Below, piece after piece: positions 1-11,235 of a stretch of 56,715 nt of DNA. The stretch is from NCBI GenBank assembly GCA_945288535.1, contig CALYQQ010000021.1, positions 1-56,715 of the forward strand. Direction: 5' to 3'. The position numbers and the translations under genes are program-made. The DNA comes from an uncultured Enterobacterales bacterium (lineage in GTDB: Bacteria; Pseudomonadota; Gammaproteobacteria; Enterobacterales; CALYQQ01). Within the stretch, counting starts at the first letter, position 1. Each line of letters begins with the position of its first letter. The notes under the pieces are model-generated. The model was given only the letters and a program-made list of their open reading frames with translations, had not been told where the DNA came from and did not search any database.

Positions 1-1086
1 GATGACTTTGTCTTAGGTGGTCATAATTCAGTGTCTAAATCATCAGATGATGAGTTTACTTTTACAGAAAGTAATAAAGCCAGTACAAAGAATGATTTGG
101 TACTAGAAGGTAAAACTTCAAATGTTGCATCAAATAGTGAAGTTATAGATATAGCCAAAAATAATAAAGTAGCTGCAAATAGTGAATTTATCATGGGCGG
201 CTCAAAGAGTGATAAAGAAAAATTCGCGTTTGCAGCCAATGGTACAGTTAGTTCAGCAAATGATGATTTTATCATTTCATCAAGAACAACTACGATTGAA
301 GATAATTTTGCTTTTGTAAGTAATAGTAATAGTCATGTTGTAAAAGATGAATTTATTTTGGTTGGCAATAATGGTAGTAAATCTAAAGATGAATTCGCCT
401 TTGTATCATCAACGGGAGCAAATGATAAGCCAAATTTAGTTGATACAACTATTAGTAAATTATCTGATGATAGAATACAGAAGAATAGAAATAGTAATAA
501 TATTGATGAATCTAATGTATTTACTGTTCATACGACACGCTCGGGTACTATAACTGAAATCAATAAAAAGGATGAAGACAATATCGAAAAAGTTAATGTC
601 GATGAATCTTTAACTCCAAGCAATATACATTCATTAAATATCGAAAAAGTATCTTCAACCGAAATACCAGAGGTTACATCAGATAAAATATTAAATGTCC
701 TTTTGGTTGACGATTCTGAAACTGAGCGCGATAGTATCTTGAATATTTTACAAAAGTTAGGGCATATCGTAACTGTTGCTGAAAATGGTTATCAGGCTGT
801 TGAAATGTATGGTTGGGGAACATTTGATATATTATTTATGGATATCCAAATGCCAGTAATGAATGGTGTTCAGGCTACAGCTCATATTCGAAAACAGGAA
901 CGTGGTGAACAAAAAGATAAACATATTCCAATTATTGCGATGACAAATGATAATGGTACTGGAATGACGGGTGATATTAATACGTATCGTTCATGTGGTA
1001 TGGATAATTTTATTATAAAACCGGCTGAATTAAAGCAGGTCGCCGCTATTATTAGTGAATCTATAGTTAATTCAAAAAATAGCTAA
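1..1086 (+). CDS. Receiver-domain protein with repetitive acidic N-terminal region (5' truncated by window)
   Basis: The reading frame is open from base 1, so the true start lies upstream and only the last 361 residues are seen. The first ~140 residues are degenerate 12-16 residue repeats, each starting with D-D/E-F followed by hydrophobic residues and a Ser/Asn/Gly-rich spacer (DDFVLGG, DDEFTF, DDFIIS, DNFAFV, DEFILVG, DEFAFV). A low-complexity linker follows. The C-terminal ~120 residues are a response-regulator receiver: an acidic pair in VDDSETER, the phospho-acceptor Asp (about residue 281 of the visible part) in FMDIQMPVMNG, and the conserved Lys in IIKPAE. There is no DNA-binding output domain after the receiver. 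It could be a stand-alone scaffolded receiver or the tail of a hybrid histidine kinase. The receiver call is firm; the role is unknown. Confidence 0.75.
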   Translation, partial: DDFVLGGHNSVSKSSDDEFTFTESNKASTKNDLVLEGKTSNVASNSEVIDIAKNNKVAANSEFIMGGSKSDKEKFAFAANGTVSSANDDFIISSRTTTIEDNFAFVSNSNSHVVKDEFILVGNNGSKSKDEFAFVSSTGANDKPNLVDTTISKLSDDRIQKNRNSNNIDESNVFTVHTTRSGTITEINKKDEDNIEKVNVDESLTPSNIHSLNIEKVSSTEIPEVTSDKILNVLLVDDSETERDSILNILQKLGHIVTVAENGYQAVEMYGWGTFDILFMDIQMPVMNGVQATAHIRKQERGEQKDKHIPIIAMTNDNGTGMTGDINTYRSCGMDNFIIKPAELKQVAAIISESIVNSKNS

Positions 1087-1492
1087 ATTTTTGTTAAGGC
1101 GGTCTCATTAAAAAGATAAGATTGACCTGTTATAGCGATACCTCACATAGGTGGTTTAAATATATTACTTTATCTTTTGCTATTACATTAATGTAATAGC
1201 AAAAGAAGTATAAAATAGCGACATTAGATAGTGATCTATATAAATTTTATTATGACTATTTATAATATTCTTGTGTTTTATTATTAATAATAAATTTAGA
1301 AAAATAAATAGATAACATTATAGAATTATTTTAGATATTGAAAAATTGATAACCTTAATATATAGTTAATATCATTTTATATAAAGAAAATTAGCAATTT
1401 AAATAAGATATAATTAACAACTAAACTAACTCATTTAAAATAGTATAGAGTTAATTTTATATAACAGCGTATTAGTTAGTTAATTGAGCGCG
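1087..1492. other. Gene-free AT-rich spacer with a long palindrome
   Basis: There is no credible reading frame between the receiver protein and ypeB. The one structured element is the perfect palindrome at 1173-1206, listed separately. The rest is AT-rich sequence in which I see nothing. Confidence 0.6.
1173..1206. repeat. Perfect 34-bp palindrome
   Basis: Two 17-base arms (TCTTTTGCTATTACATT and its reverse complement) meet at 1189/1190 without a spacer. It lies about 90 bp after the stop of the receiver gene and 290 bp beyond the end of the leftward ypeB. As RNA it would fold into a strong hairpin on either strand, but neither strand has a U-run after the stem, so it is not a textbook terminator. 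A bidirectional transcription stop or a protein-binding site are both possible. Confidence 0.6.
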
Positions 1493-1705
1493 CTATTTCT
1501 TTAGCGGTCTAACTAAATTATCCGATCCATCAATCTTTAGAGATAATACAATTTCTAACAGTTTACCTAATTCATTATCAGGTAACCCCTGGCGTTGAAA
1601 CCAAAGTAGATAACTTTCTGGCAAGTCAATTAATACACGTCCTTTATATTTACCAAAAGGCATAACTGTATTGGCAATTTTTGTAAGAATTGACTTGTCA
1701 AACAT
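1493..1705 (-). CDS. ypeB: YpeB-like DUF3820 protein
   Basis: This 70-residue protein has the DUF3820 signature MPFGKYKGRVLIDLPESYL followed by LLWF, and a C-terminal LVRPLKK. The family also goes by 'putative quorum-sensing-regulated virulence factor'; its biochemical role is not established. It lies 36 bp downstream of ligA on the same strand, as in enterobacteria, so it is probably the last gene of a zipA-ligA-ypeB transcription unit. An AGG ribosome site lies just before the ATG. Length is normal for the family. Confidence 0.85.
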   Translation of the reverse strand: MFDKSILTKIANTVMPFGKYKGRVLIDLPESYLLWFQRQGLPDNELGKLLEIVLSLKIDGSDNLVRPLKK

Positions 1706-1741
1706 AACATTACCTGTCTTATTAGCTAAATAATATATACT

Positions 1742-3800
<2,059 letters not shown>

Positions 3801-3820
3801 TAAAACAGGAAAAAGTAAGT

Positions 3821-4621
3821 TTATTTACGAAGGATTTCTCTAATACGTGATTTATAACTTTCAATTTTTTGTGGGGTTAACATCCGACGTTCGTCATCCA
3901 GAATAATACCACCAATGTCATCGTTAATACGTTGCGCAGCTTGTAGCATCAATTTAAAGTTTTGATTAGCATCGCCGTAAGAAGGTATCGACATAAATAT
4001 TGAAACGCCTGGTGTACTAAAATCAGCCATGTGCTCTGGATCAAATGTACCTGGCTTAACAATGTTAATTAAACTAAACAATACTGGACCTGTACCTGCA
4101 GGATTAACGTGACGATGGAAAATATTCATATCGCCAAAATGAAAACCACATTGTAAAATACTTTGTAATAGCACTTCACCATTAATTAATTGACCAGAAT
4201 GTGTAGTGATATGCAATATCAGAATGGTATCCTGGCCTTTTCTTTCATTATGTATTGTTTGGCTAGTTTTTTCTCCTGACACATCGTTATCATTTAAATC
4301 TGTATTAGCAGCTTGATCGGTATCTTTTTGTTGGTTTTGATCAAGTTCTACTTCGTAAAGCAAGTCTAATTGACGAGCATGATCAGAATCGAGTTCATCA
4401 TTGTAGGAATTAATACCTAGTGGTGGTTCTTGTTTACCATTTTCTGAGCAAATATTAACACCATCACAAGCTAATTGCGTTGGTTGTTTATGCTTTATAT
4501 TGTCATCTTGATCATTAAATAAAGAAGATTTTTCTTTACGGTTTGACCATAGGCCATGAATGATCAAAGCTAAAAGTGCGATCGCACCTATAATAAGTAA
4601 TATCAGACGCAAGTCCTGCAT
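3821..4621 (-). CDS. zipA: Cell division protein ZipA
   Basis: An inner-membrane division protein that anchors FtsZ at the septal ring. The N-terminal segment (residues 1-27) is a single membrane anchor with a very short periplasmic end. A charged, Gln/Asp-rich unstructured linker (about 35-125) follows. The C-terminal ~135 residues are the ZipA FtsZ-binding domain, recognisable from [20 protein letters not shown], then [19 protein letters not shown] and the PGTFDP segment. At 266 residues it is shorter than E. coli ZipA (328), entirely in the linker. It precedes ligA and is divergent from cysZ, as in enterobacteria. Confidence 0.95.
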   Translation of the reverse strand: MQDLRLILLIIGAIALLALIIHGLWSNRKEKSSLFNDQDDNIKHKQPTQLACDGVNICSENGKQEPPLGINSYNDELDSDHARQLDLLYEVELDQNQQKDTDQAANTDLNDNDVSGEKTSQTIHNERKGQDTILILHITTHSGQLINGEVLLQSILQCGFHFGDMNIFHRHVNPAGTGPVLFSLINIVKPGTFDPEHMADFSTPGVSIFMSIPSYGDANQNFKLMLQAAQRINDDIGGIILDDERRMLTPQKIESYKSRIREILRK

Positions 4622-4845
4622 CGCTCGGCTCTCTTTGTAAGCTACAATTCAAAATCAATATCTCTATTGATGAAGGTAATATCACTAACTCTATTTGCAC
4701 ATATCAATAAGTGCAAGTAACTAAATCATTTTTATCAAAAAAAATCTATTATTTTTCATATAATACTACTATTTTAGGCATATTTTTTTATTATTTTTTT
4801 TTAGTCTGTTATGATAAAAGCAATTTATATTATACAGAGTAAATT

Positions 4846-5601
4846 ATGCAAAGTCGTAAAGCTCATAATGGTTTTTTTTATTTTAAATATGGTCTTAACC
4901 TGGTTACGCTTTCAGGTCTCAAACGTTTTATTATTATTCCGTTATTGATTAATATTATTCTCCTTAGTGGAATGTCTTATTGGTTATTCTACCAATTGCG
5001 TCACTGGATTACATCTTTTATCTCGTGGTTACCCAGCTGGTTACAATGGTTTGATTATATCATTTGGCCAATAGGTATCTTATCTATTATATTTATTTTT
5101 TGTTACTTTTTCAGTATTGTGGCAAATTTTATTGCTTCTCCTTTTAATGGGTTATTAGCTGAACGCGTTGAAATAATTTTAACGGGTCAGTCTCTAGAAA
5201 ATATTGGTTATTGGGCTATTGTCAAAGACATTCCCAGAATGATGAAAAAAGAGTGTCGTAAACTTGTTTATTATTTATCGCGTGCAATCATCATTTTTGC
5301 TCTTTCATTTATTCCTGTTATTGGTCAGTTTACAGCACCTGTAATGTGGTTTTTGTTTGGCTCTTGGATGATATCCATTCAATATTGCGATTATTTTTTC
5401 GACAACCACAAGATTCCTTTGCGTGACGTCTTGGTTATATTAAATAAAGATAAAATTCAATGTATTCAATTCGGTTCAATAATTTATTTATTAACATTAA
5501 TACCAATAATAAATCTTTTCGTAATGCCTGTGGCTATATGTGGAGCTACTGCGATGTGTGTTGATAGATATCGACCATATTTGATAAGAAAAATAAAATA
5601 A
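4846..5601 (+). CDS. cysZ: Sulfate transporter CysZ
   Basis: An inner-membrane protein for sulfate uptake feeding cysteine synthesis. The 251-residue product has several hydrophobic segments (about 25-50, 70-95, 145-180, 205-235). It shows the family features GFFYFKYGLNLV near the N-terminus and NFIASPFNGLLAERVE in the first half, then FIPVIGQFTAPVMWFLFGSW. Length matches E. coli CysZ (253). It is divergent from zipA and followed by cysK about 110 bp downstream on the same strand; both serve the same pathway. Confidence 0.95.
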   Translation: MQSRKAHNGFFYFKYGLNLVTLSGLKRFIIIPLLINIILLSGMSYWLFYQLRHWITSFISWLPSWLQWFDYIIWPIGILSIIFIFCYFFSIVANFIASPFNGLLAERVEIILTGQSLENIGYWAIVKDIPRMMKKECRKLVYYLSRAIIIFALSFIPVIGQFTAPVMWFLFGSWMISIQYCDYFFDNHKIPLRDVLVILNKDKIQCIQFGSIIYLLTLIPIINLFVMPVAICGATAMCVDRYRPYLIRKIK

Positions 5602-5708
5602 ATTTTTAGTTTATTGATGACATATCGATATAAGTGAAATTTACTTTAATTATTTCTTAGTCCGTATATGCTAATATTTAATTTCTACTCACTATATTTG
5701 GAGATGCT

Positions 5709-6671
5709 ATGGGAAATATTTATAAAGATAATAGCGAAACAATTGGTCATTCACCATTAGTTCGTTTACACCATTTTGGTAATGGACAAATTTTGGCTAA
5801 AATTGAATCTCGTAACCCTAGTTTTAGTGTTAAGTGTCGAATTGGCGCTAATATGATTTGGGATGCTGAAAAACGTGGCATCTTAAATTCAAATATAGAG
5901 CTCGTTGAACCAACAAGTGGTAATACAGGTATTGCTTTAGCTTTTGTTGCCGCTGCGAGAGGTTATAAATTGACATTGACAATGCCAGAAACGATGAGTA
6001 TCGAAAGACGAAAACTACTCAAAGCACTTGGTGCAAATGTTGTACTTACCGATGGTAGTAAAGGAATGAAGGGGGCTATTGATAAAGCACAAGAAATTGT
6101 TGAGGCAAATCCTAAACATTATCTCTTATTACAGCAATTTAGTAATCCCGCAAATCCTCAAATCCATGAAGAAACAACAGGTCCTGAGATTTGGCAAGAT
6201 ACAGATGGGCAACTAGATGTATTTGTTGCTGGTGTAGGTACAGGCGGAACAATTACAGGTGTCAGTCGTTATTTAAAAAGAATTAAGGGTAAAAATGTTA
6301 TTTCTGTTGCCGTAGAACCACAAGAATCTCCCGTGATAAAACAAACCCTTGCTGGTCAGGAAATAACGCCTGCATCGCACAAAATACAAGGCATTGGTGC
6401 GGGATTTATACCTAAAAATTTAGACTTATCTTTAATTGATCGTGTTGAATCCGTGACGAGTGATGAAGCAATTTTAACAGCGCGGCAACTGATGCAAAAA
6501 GAAGGCATACTTGCGGGTATTTCCTCTGGAGCAGCTGTGGCAGCTGCAGTTAGATTATCTCAGCAACCGGAATTTAATAATAAAACAATTGTAGTTATTT
6601 TGCCTTCTTCAGGTGAGCGTTATCTCAGTACAGCATTATTTGCTAATATGTTTAATGAACAGGGTTTATAA
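5709..6671 (+). CDS. cysK: Cysteine synthase A (O-acetylserine sulfhydrylase)
   Basis: Makes L-cysteine from O-acetylserine and sulfide with PLP in the cytosol. The PLP-binding Lys is residue 42 in [14 protein letters not shown]. The substrate loop [11 protein letters not shown], the phosphate-cup glycines [10 protein letters not shown] and the C-terminal [11 protein letters not shown] are intact. The sequence and 320-residue length fit CysK of enterobacteria rather than CysM. GGAGAT just before the ATG is a good ribosome site. Unlike E. coli, no ptsH-ptsI-crr operon follows; instead there is a gene-free spacer of about 1.1 kb. Confidence 0.97.
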   Translation: MGNIYKDNSETIGHSPLVRLHHFGNGQILAKIESRNPSFSVKCRIGANMIWDAEKRGILNSNIELVEPTSGNTGIALAFVAAARGYKLTLTMPETMSIERRKLLKALGANVVLTDGSKGMKGAIDKAQEIVEANPKHYLLLQQFSNPANPQIHEETTGPEIWQDTDGQLDVFVAGVGTGGTITGVSRYLKRIKGKNVISVAVEPQESPVIKQTLAGQEITPASHKIQGIGAGFIPKNLDLSLIDRVESVTSDEAILTARQLMQKEGILAGISSGAAVAAAVRLSQQPEFNNKTIVVILPSSGERYLSTALFANMFNEQGL

Positions 6672-7801
6672 AAGAATAACTTATCGATAGATAAATTATT
6701 TGTAGTAAAAAATATGGTAATGTTATTAATTTAATTTATTTTAAATTAATAATAACAGTAATTAACGTTAATGTATTTTATTAAGTCAGTTATTTTAATA
6801 ATATATATTATGTTACAGCTATTTAGATTTATATTTATTTGTACTCTCTATAACTGTCACTATAGAAAATGATTTTATTTGTTTAAATAATAACGTATTT
6901 AATATAGACCTATTAGGTGAAAGTTTAGCTAGAGTAATTTCTTGATTTATTATTTTTTAATTTAATAGAATTATTAAATAAATATATTGTTTGCAATAAT
7001 TTCTTAGTATTATTACTCTATAAATAACATATTATAATAATTAATATTTTCTATTGCTGTTATAATATGGCTAAAAGTTATATAAACGCTTTACGGCTAA
7101 CGTTTGGTTAGCTTTATTTTTTTAATTATAAATTACTAGTCTAATATTACATTAAACTAACTATAACGTAGTTTAGACTGAGTAAAGAATATTTGCACTT
7201 ATCGTTATTGCTAATACTCATTTATGATTTGTTTATCAAATTTGGAATATATTATTTAATAATTAATAAGCATAAGCCATACTTTATTTTTTTAAAACTT
7301 GTTTGTTTATCTTAAGATTTACCTATAGTTTATTATAAATTTTATGACAGTTAGCCGAACAGTTATTATATAATTTCTTGGTTAGTTAAATGTGATAATT
7401 ACTATTTTCATTTTATCTCCTGCTTCTGGGGAAGTAGTCTAACGAGTAAAACGATATTAAATAGAGTGTTTTATGTAACATAATTTATCTTATTTTAGGT
7501 TCAATCTAGCTATTTCCCTCTCAATACTATCTGTTCCTACAGCATGCATAAATCAGTGATACTTCCTCTTTACTGCTTTAATAAAGTGAAATTTTCTAAT
7601 AAAGAAATTTTATTTTAGTAACTATTATTTATTCTATAGAAATATTTCAACGTGATTTCTTACCAAATAAAAGTATCTATTCTATTTAATTCATTTCTAC
7701 ACTGGTAAAGAGAGGGATAAACGTAATTAGCCTGATAAGGAATTGAAATTAATAAATTGATGCACTACAAGATAATTGTTTCAATAACTGAGGAAAATTT
7801 T
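6672..7801. other. 1.1-kb AT-rich spacer after cysK
   Basis: No protein-coding frame with a ribosome site is visible. The spacer contains one strong hairpin followed by T-rich sequence (7096-7123, listed separately) and a small C/G-containing hairpin around 7429-7446. The remainder is repetitive A/T sequence in which I recognise nothing. Confidence 0.5.
7096..7123 (+). terminator. Terminator-like hairpin with no adjacent gene
   Basis: The stem GCTAAC/GTTAGC with a 5-base loop is followed by TTTATTTTTTT, a standard intrinsic-terminator layout on the + strand. The nearest upstream gene end is cysK, 425 bp away. A TATAAT box at 7061-7066 could start a very short transcript ending here, so this may mark a small RNA or simply a distal cysK terminator. 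Confidence 0.5.
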
Positions 7802-8692
7802 ATGAGTGACAGTAAGTTAAAGAATCCCATCAATCAATATTATCATGATAAATTTCCTAAGCAAAAACAAACGGCACCCGGTCTACAATGTGAAATGACA
7901 CCCAAACCTGATTGTGGTGAAACAAGTTATAAAGGTAGTGGGCGTTTAAGCGGTCGAAAAATGTTGATAACAGGTGGTGATTCTGGTATTGGGCGTGCCG
8001 CCGCAATTGCTTATGCTAGAGAAGGAGCTGATATTGCAATTAACTATTTACCTTTTGAACAAAAAGATGCTGAAGAAGTCGCGAAAATTGTTAAATCAAT
8101 AAATCGTAAAGCTATTTTGATTCCAGGTGATATAAGTGATGAGTCATTTTGTAAAGAGTTAGTTGATAAGGCGTACAAAGAACTAGGTGGTCTTGATAAT
8201 TTGACTCTGGTCGCTGGAAAGCAAGTTGCCATTGAAAATATAGCGGACTTAACGACTGAGCAATTTAGAAAAACGCTTGATGTGAATATATTAGGGTTAT
8301 TTTGGATAACAAAAGCAGCATTACCTCATTTACCCGCCGGATCAACAATAATAACAACTTCATCTGTTGAAGGTTATCAATCTAGCGCAATTTTACTGGA
8401 TTATGCGTCGACAAAAGCGGCGATTATCGCCTATACTCGTGCATTAGGAAAACAATTAGCATCTAAAGGTATACGTGTTAATAGTGTTGCTCCGGGTCCC
8501 GTGTGGACGCCATTACAAATTTGTGGAGGACAACCAAGCGATGCAATTCCCACATTTGGTCAACAAACTCCGCTTAAACGTGCAGGGCAGCCAGCAGAGT
8601 TAGCAAGTTTATATGTATTCCTTGCTTCTGAAGAGTCAAGCTATATAACAGCTGAAGTATTTGGTGTAACAGGTGGAATACATATTAATTAA
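7802..8692 (+). CDS. yghA: YghA-type short-chain dehydrogenase/reductase
   Basis: An NAD(P)-dependent oxidoreductase of the SDR family. The ATG at 7802 is chosen because GAGGAAA lies 8 bases upstream and because [14 protein letters not shown] aligns with YghA N-termini; an upstream in-frame TTG at 7757 has no such support. The protein (296 residues) has the YghA leader with TPKPDCGE, the cofactor motif [12 protein letters not shown], a substrate Ser region TTSS and the catalytic Tyr-Lys pair in YASTKAA. The C-terminal AEVFGVTGG is as in the family. Substrate unknown; E. coli YghA is described as a broad aldehyde reductase-like enzyme. It is monocistronic with its own terminator. Confidence 0.9.
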   Translation: MSDSKLKNPINQYYHDKFPKQKQTAPGLQCEMTPKPDCGETSYKGSGRLSGRKMLITGGDSGIGRAAAIAYAREGADIAINYLPFEQKDAEEVAKIVKSINRKAILIPGDISDESFCKELVDKAYKELGGLDNLTLVAGKQVAIENIADLTTEQFRKTLDVNILGLFWITKAALPHLPAGSTIITTSSVEGYQSSAILLDYASTKAAIIAYTRALGKQLASKGIRVNSVAPGPVWTPLQICGGQPSDAIPTFGQQTPLKRAGQPAELASLYVFLASEESSYITAEVFGVTGGIHIN

Positions 8693-8719
8693 AGCTAAAA
8701 TAATTATGTTACTTTAAAC

Positions 8720-8746
8720 AAAACTGCAGTTTATATTGCAGTTTTT
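8720..8746 (+). terminator. Intrinsic terminator after the yghA-like gene
   Basis: The nine-base stem AAAACTGCA/TGCAGTTTT around an 8-base loop ends in a T-run, 28 bp after the stop codon. Confidence 0.75.
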
Positions 8747-8969
8747 GTTATAGTTATTACAAATATGATGTTACGTAGATTTTGCACGAAAAAATTTTCA
8801 AATAGGCGTTTACCTTAGTTGAGGGAATACTATAAAAGTAATAATTATAAATATTTTTATTTATTGTTTGATTATAAGATATCCAGTAAATTCATTGGAT
8901 ATCTTATCGTTCTACAATACCTATTTTAATAGGATGTATTAAAGAAAATCGACGTTAACTATAACTATT

Positions 8970-9362
8970 CTACTCTACAGTAATATCACAGTGGTATATT
9001 TGAGGATCAGCATTAGGGCCACTACGGTAAGAAAGAGTAAGAATACCTTTACCTTTATTGATTGTATCAAAATCAATAATATTTGTACCAGGTGATCCAA
9101 GAAGGTTGGGATTGAGTGGTTCAAATTTGGTATTTGCTAATTTTAATATATTGGTTGGAATATCAACCACTGTCCAGCTTTGTCCTACCGATAAATTAAC
9201 CGTTAATCGAACTTGCAATGGTTGGCCTATGGTTAATATTCGTGGCTTACAGACAGTTGTTGCGGTTTCAATTTCCATAGTGGCAACTGTATCGGCATTA
9301 ACAACATAACTAGCAAAAAATAATGGCACTACAACTGCTATTTTTAGCAAATTTTTTTTCAT
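8970..9362 (-). CDS. Secreted small beta-rich protein, possibly chagasin-like (I42) protease inhibitor
   Basis: This 130-residue protein has a clear Sec signal peptide (KKNLLKIAVVVPLFFASYVVNA, cleavage after about residue 23). The mature part is beta-rich: LTIGQPLQVRLTVNLSVGQS, then a GSPGTNIIDFD segment and KGKGILTLSYRSG. Short loops between strands, including a Gly-rich loop before a hydrophobic alternating strand and a final L-x-L-x-Y strand, resemble the immunoglobulin-like chagasin fold. The family's diagnostic loops (NPTTGY and RPW) are not conserved, so this assignment is tentative. It has two cysteines that could pair. It stands alone with a GAGGT ribosome site. Confidence 0.6.
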   Translation of the reverse strand: MKKNLLKIAVVVPLFFASYVVNADTVATMEIETATTVCKPRILTIGQPLQVRLTVNLSVGQSWTVVDIPTNILKLANTKFEPLNPNLLGSPGTNIIDFDTINKGKGILTLSYRSGPNADPQIYHCDITVE

Positions 9363-9733
9363 ATATAACTACCTCTGTTTGATCATATATTGAGCATAGG
9401 CAATGATGAGTAAAATACAATGACAACTGTCTGATTAATTTGCTTATTATGTATAATAGAGTGAAAAATGAATATGTAGGTAACTCAATAGAATTACGTC
9501 TACTAACTTATTTTTTAGCATAAAATCTTTGTGTAAATTAATGCTACACGTTAATCAAGTGAATAAAAATAGACCCCATTATTTTTTGTTTATTAGATGA
9601 TATGTAATGTGCTACGCAAAACAAAATATAATTTATTGATTAAATATAAGGTTATCTTTAACAGGATTCTTATAACTCTTTTATGGCCATTATAACTGTT
9701 GATCTGAATGCAATAATTTTAATTTAACTGTGC

Positions 9734-9826
9734 ACAAAAAAAGTAATTTTAATAGTCATGTTTTGGCATATAATAGCTACAGAATAAATCATTCTATATT
9801 GTTTTATGCCAGGGAATGATAATCAT
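9734..9826 (-). ncRNA. Candidate Fur-regulated small RNA
   Basis: On the minus strand a TATATT box (9838-9833) is followed by a Fur-like site. About 60 bases of foldable sequence follow, with outer arms GGCATA/TATGCC enclosing an inner AGAAT/ATTCT hairpin, and then a run of seven T at 9741-9735. Size (~93 nt) and layout recall RyhB, but the conserved RyhB core is not present and the last hairpin before the T-run is weak. This is a prediction from layout only. Confidence 0.25.
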
Positions 9827-9831
9827 CTTTT
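9813..9831. promoter_or_regulatory. Fur-box-like site
   Basis: Twelve consecutive bases, AATGATAATCAT (9815-9826), equal the centre of the Fur consensus, with about 14 of 19 positions matching overall. It is far (over 450 bp) from the start of the next protein gene on the minus strand and inside a gene-free spacer, so its target is unclear. Confidence 0.5.
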
Positions 9832-9933
9832 CAATATAATTTTTTTAAAAATCTTTTAATAAATTAACTATACCTAGATTGTATTGGTTAACCTGTAATT
9901 AATTATAAAACTAAGATTATCTATCTAAGTTTA

Positions 9934-10947
9934 TTAATCATTTATTAATAATGAGAAGGCAGAAGAATAATATTCTACAATTTTACCTTGCTCAATTACG
10001 AGAAAATAAATAGGTATATTTAATTCTTCAGCTCGCTTTAGTGCCTGTTCAGGTGACATAATAAAAAAACCTGTAGCGAAACCATCAGCTGTCATACATG
10101 AGTGATCAATAACAGTCATAGAAACAATGTTATTATTGATTGGCCAGCCCGTTTTCGGATCAATTGTATGTGAATAACGTATACCATGATAATCAAAAAA
10201 ATGACGATAATTGCCTGAGGTTGCCATTGATAAATTATTTAATTCAATTACTCTTTGTACTTGTGGTGATAGGCTTACGATAGGTTTTTCGATAGCAATA
10301 CGCCATGGTACTGTATCATTCTTTCCTCTGGCACGTATTTCTCCACCTATCTCAACTAAATAGTTATGAATACCTTGTTGCTCAAGATATTTACCTACTG
10401 CATCAACGCCATAGCCTTTAGCAATTGCCGAAAGATCAAGAGACAATTCTGGAATTTTTTTACTAAGCGCCATATTATGAATTAAAAGCTTATCCATCCC
10501 CGTCCAAGATAAACGATTTTGTATGAGTGTGTTATCAGGTGGTTGAGTTAACCAATGACCATCTGCACCAAATCCCCATAGATTAACTAGTGGGCCAATA
10601 GTAATATCAAGAGCACCATCGGTAAGTGTATAAATACGTTTAGCTTCTAAAACTACATTCATAAAATCTTCAGAAATCTCTATGGGCTGATTAATTTCTT
10701 TAAGTGCATTAAAACGTGAAATTTCAGAAAACGCATCATAAGTAGACATTTGATGATTAATATTAGCCAATAGCCGAATAATAGTATGTTGAATAGTTGT
10801 TTGAGTAATGGAGGTTGATGGTGGTAAATATTTAACAACATAATACGTTCCCATAGTATTGCCACGCAATTCAACGAGACGAGATTGTGGTTGACAGCCA
10901 GTGAGCATAAATAAAAATAAAGCTAATAGCAGGTGTGCTTTAAACAT
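9934..10947 (-). CDS. apbE: FAD:protein FMN transferase ApbE (lipoprotein)
   Basis: Transfers FMN covalently from FAD to threonines of target flavoproteins (NqrB/RnfG type subunits) on the periplasmic face. The signal peptide ends in the lipobox LTGC (Cys at about 18), so it is a lipoprotein. The family motifs GNTMGTYYVVKY, STYDAFSEISRFN, LDLSAIAKGYGVDAV and VEIGGEIRARG are present, as is the late MTVIDHSCMTADGFATG segment carrying the Mg-binding Asp/Thr. Its 337 residues is normal. It stands alone here; no target nqr/rnf genes are in the window. Confidence 0.95.
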   Translation of the reverse strand: MFKAHLLLALFLFMLTGCQPQSRLVELRGNTMGTYYVVKYLPPSTSITQTTIQHTIIRLLANINHQMSTYDAFSEISRFNALKEINQPIEISEDFMNVVLEAKRIYTLTDGALDITIGPLVNLWGFGADGHWLTQPPDNTLIQNRLSWTGMDKLLIHNMALSKKIPELSLDLSAIAKGYGVDAVGKYLEQQGIHNYLVEIGGEIRARGKNDTVPWRIAIEKPIVSLSPQVQRVIELNNLSMATSGNYRHFFDYHGIRYSHTIDPKTGWPINNNIVSMTVIDHSCMTADGFATGFFIMSPEQALKRAEELNIPIYFLVIEQGKIVEYYSSAFSLLIND

Positions 10948-11235
10948 AAAGAGATCCTATCAATCACAATTATCATTTTTATAATCATTCAAATTAAATA
11001 AAAACAGCTTATAAATAATTCAATTACCATCCATCTTGAAAAATTATTCCTATACTTTACATGATCTCATTGTTTGCTGTCGCGTAATTAGTGTGTTGAG
11101 GTAGCCATGTTGCCGATAAAGTAAACCGATATAAAGCAGATATTAGTAAATTGTTTCATTTTCTAACATATTCACTTTACTGATTAATAGGGTAAGTTAC
11201 GAATAAATCACTACACTTGTTAGTTTGGGGAGCCT

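Larger units (their letters stand above)
9363..9933. other. 570-bp spacer with a Fur-box-like site
   Basis: There is no protein-coding frame between the apbE and secreted-protein genes. It contains the Fur-like site at 9813-9831 and a possible small RNA on the minus strand, both listed separately. Confidence 0.5.

Noticed and set aside
9734..9826. RyhB itself
   Set aside because: The conserved RyhB core and its standard terminator stem are not visible; only the Fur-site/sRNA layout is similar.
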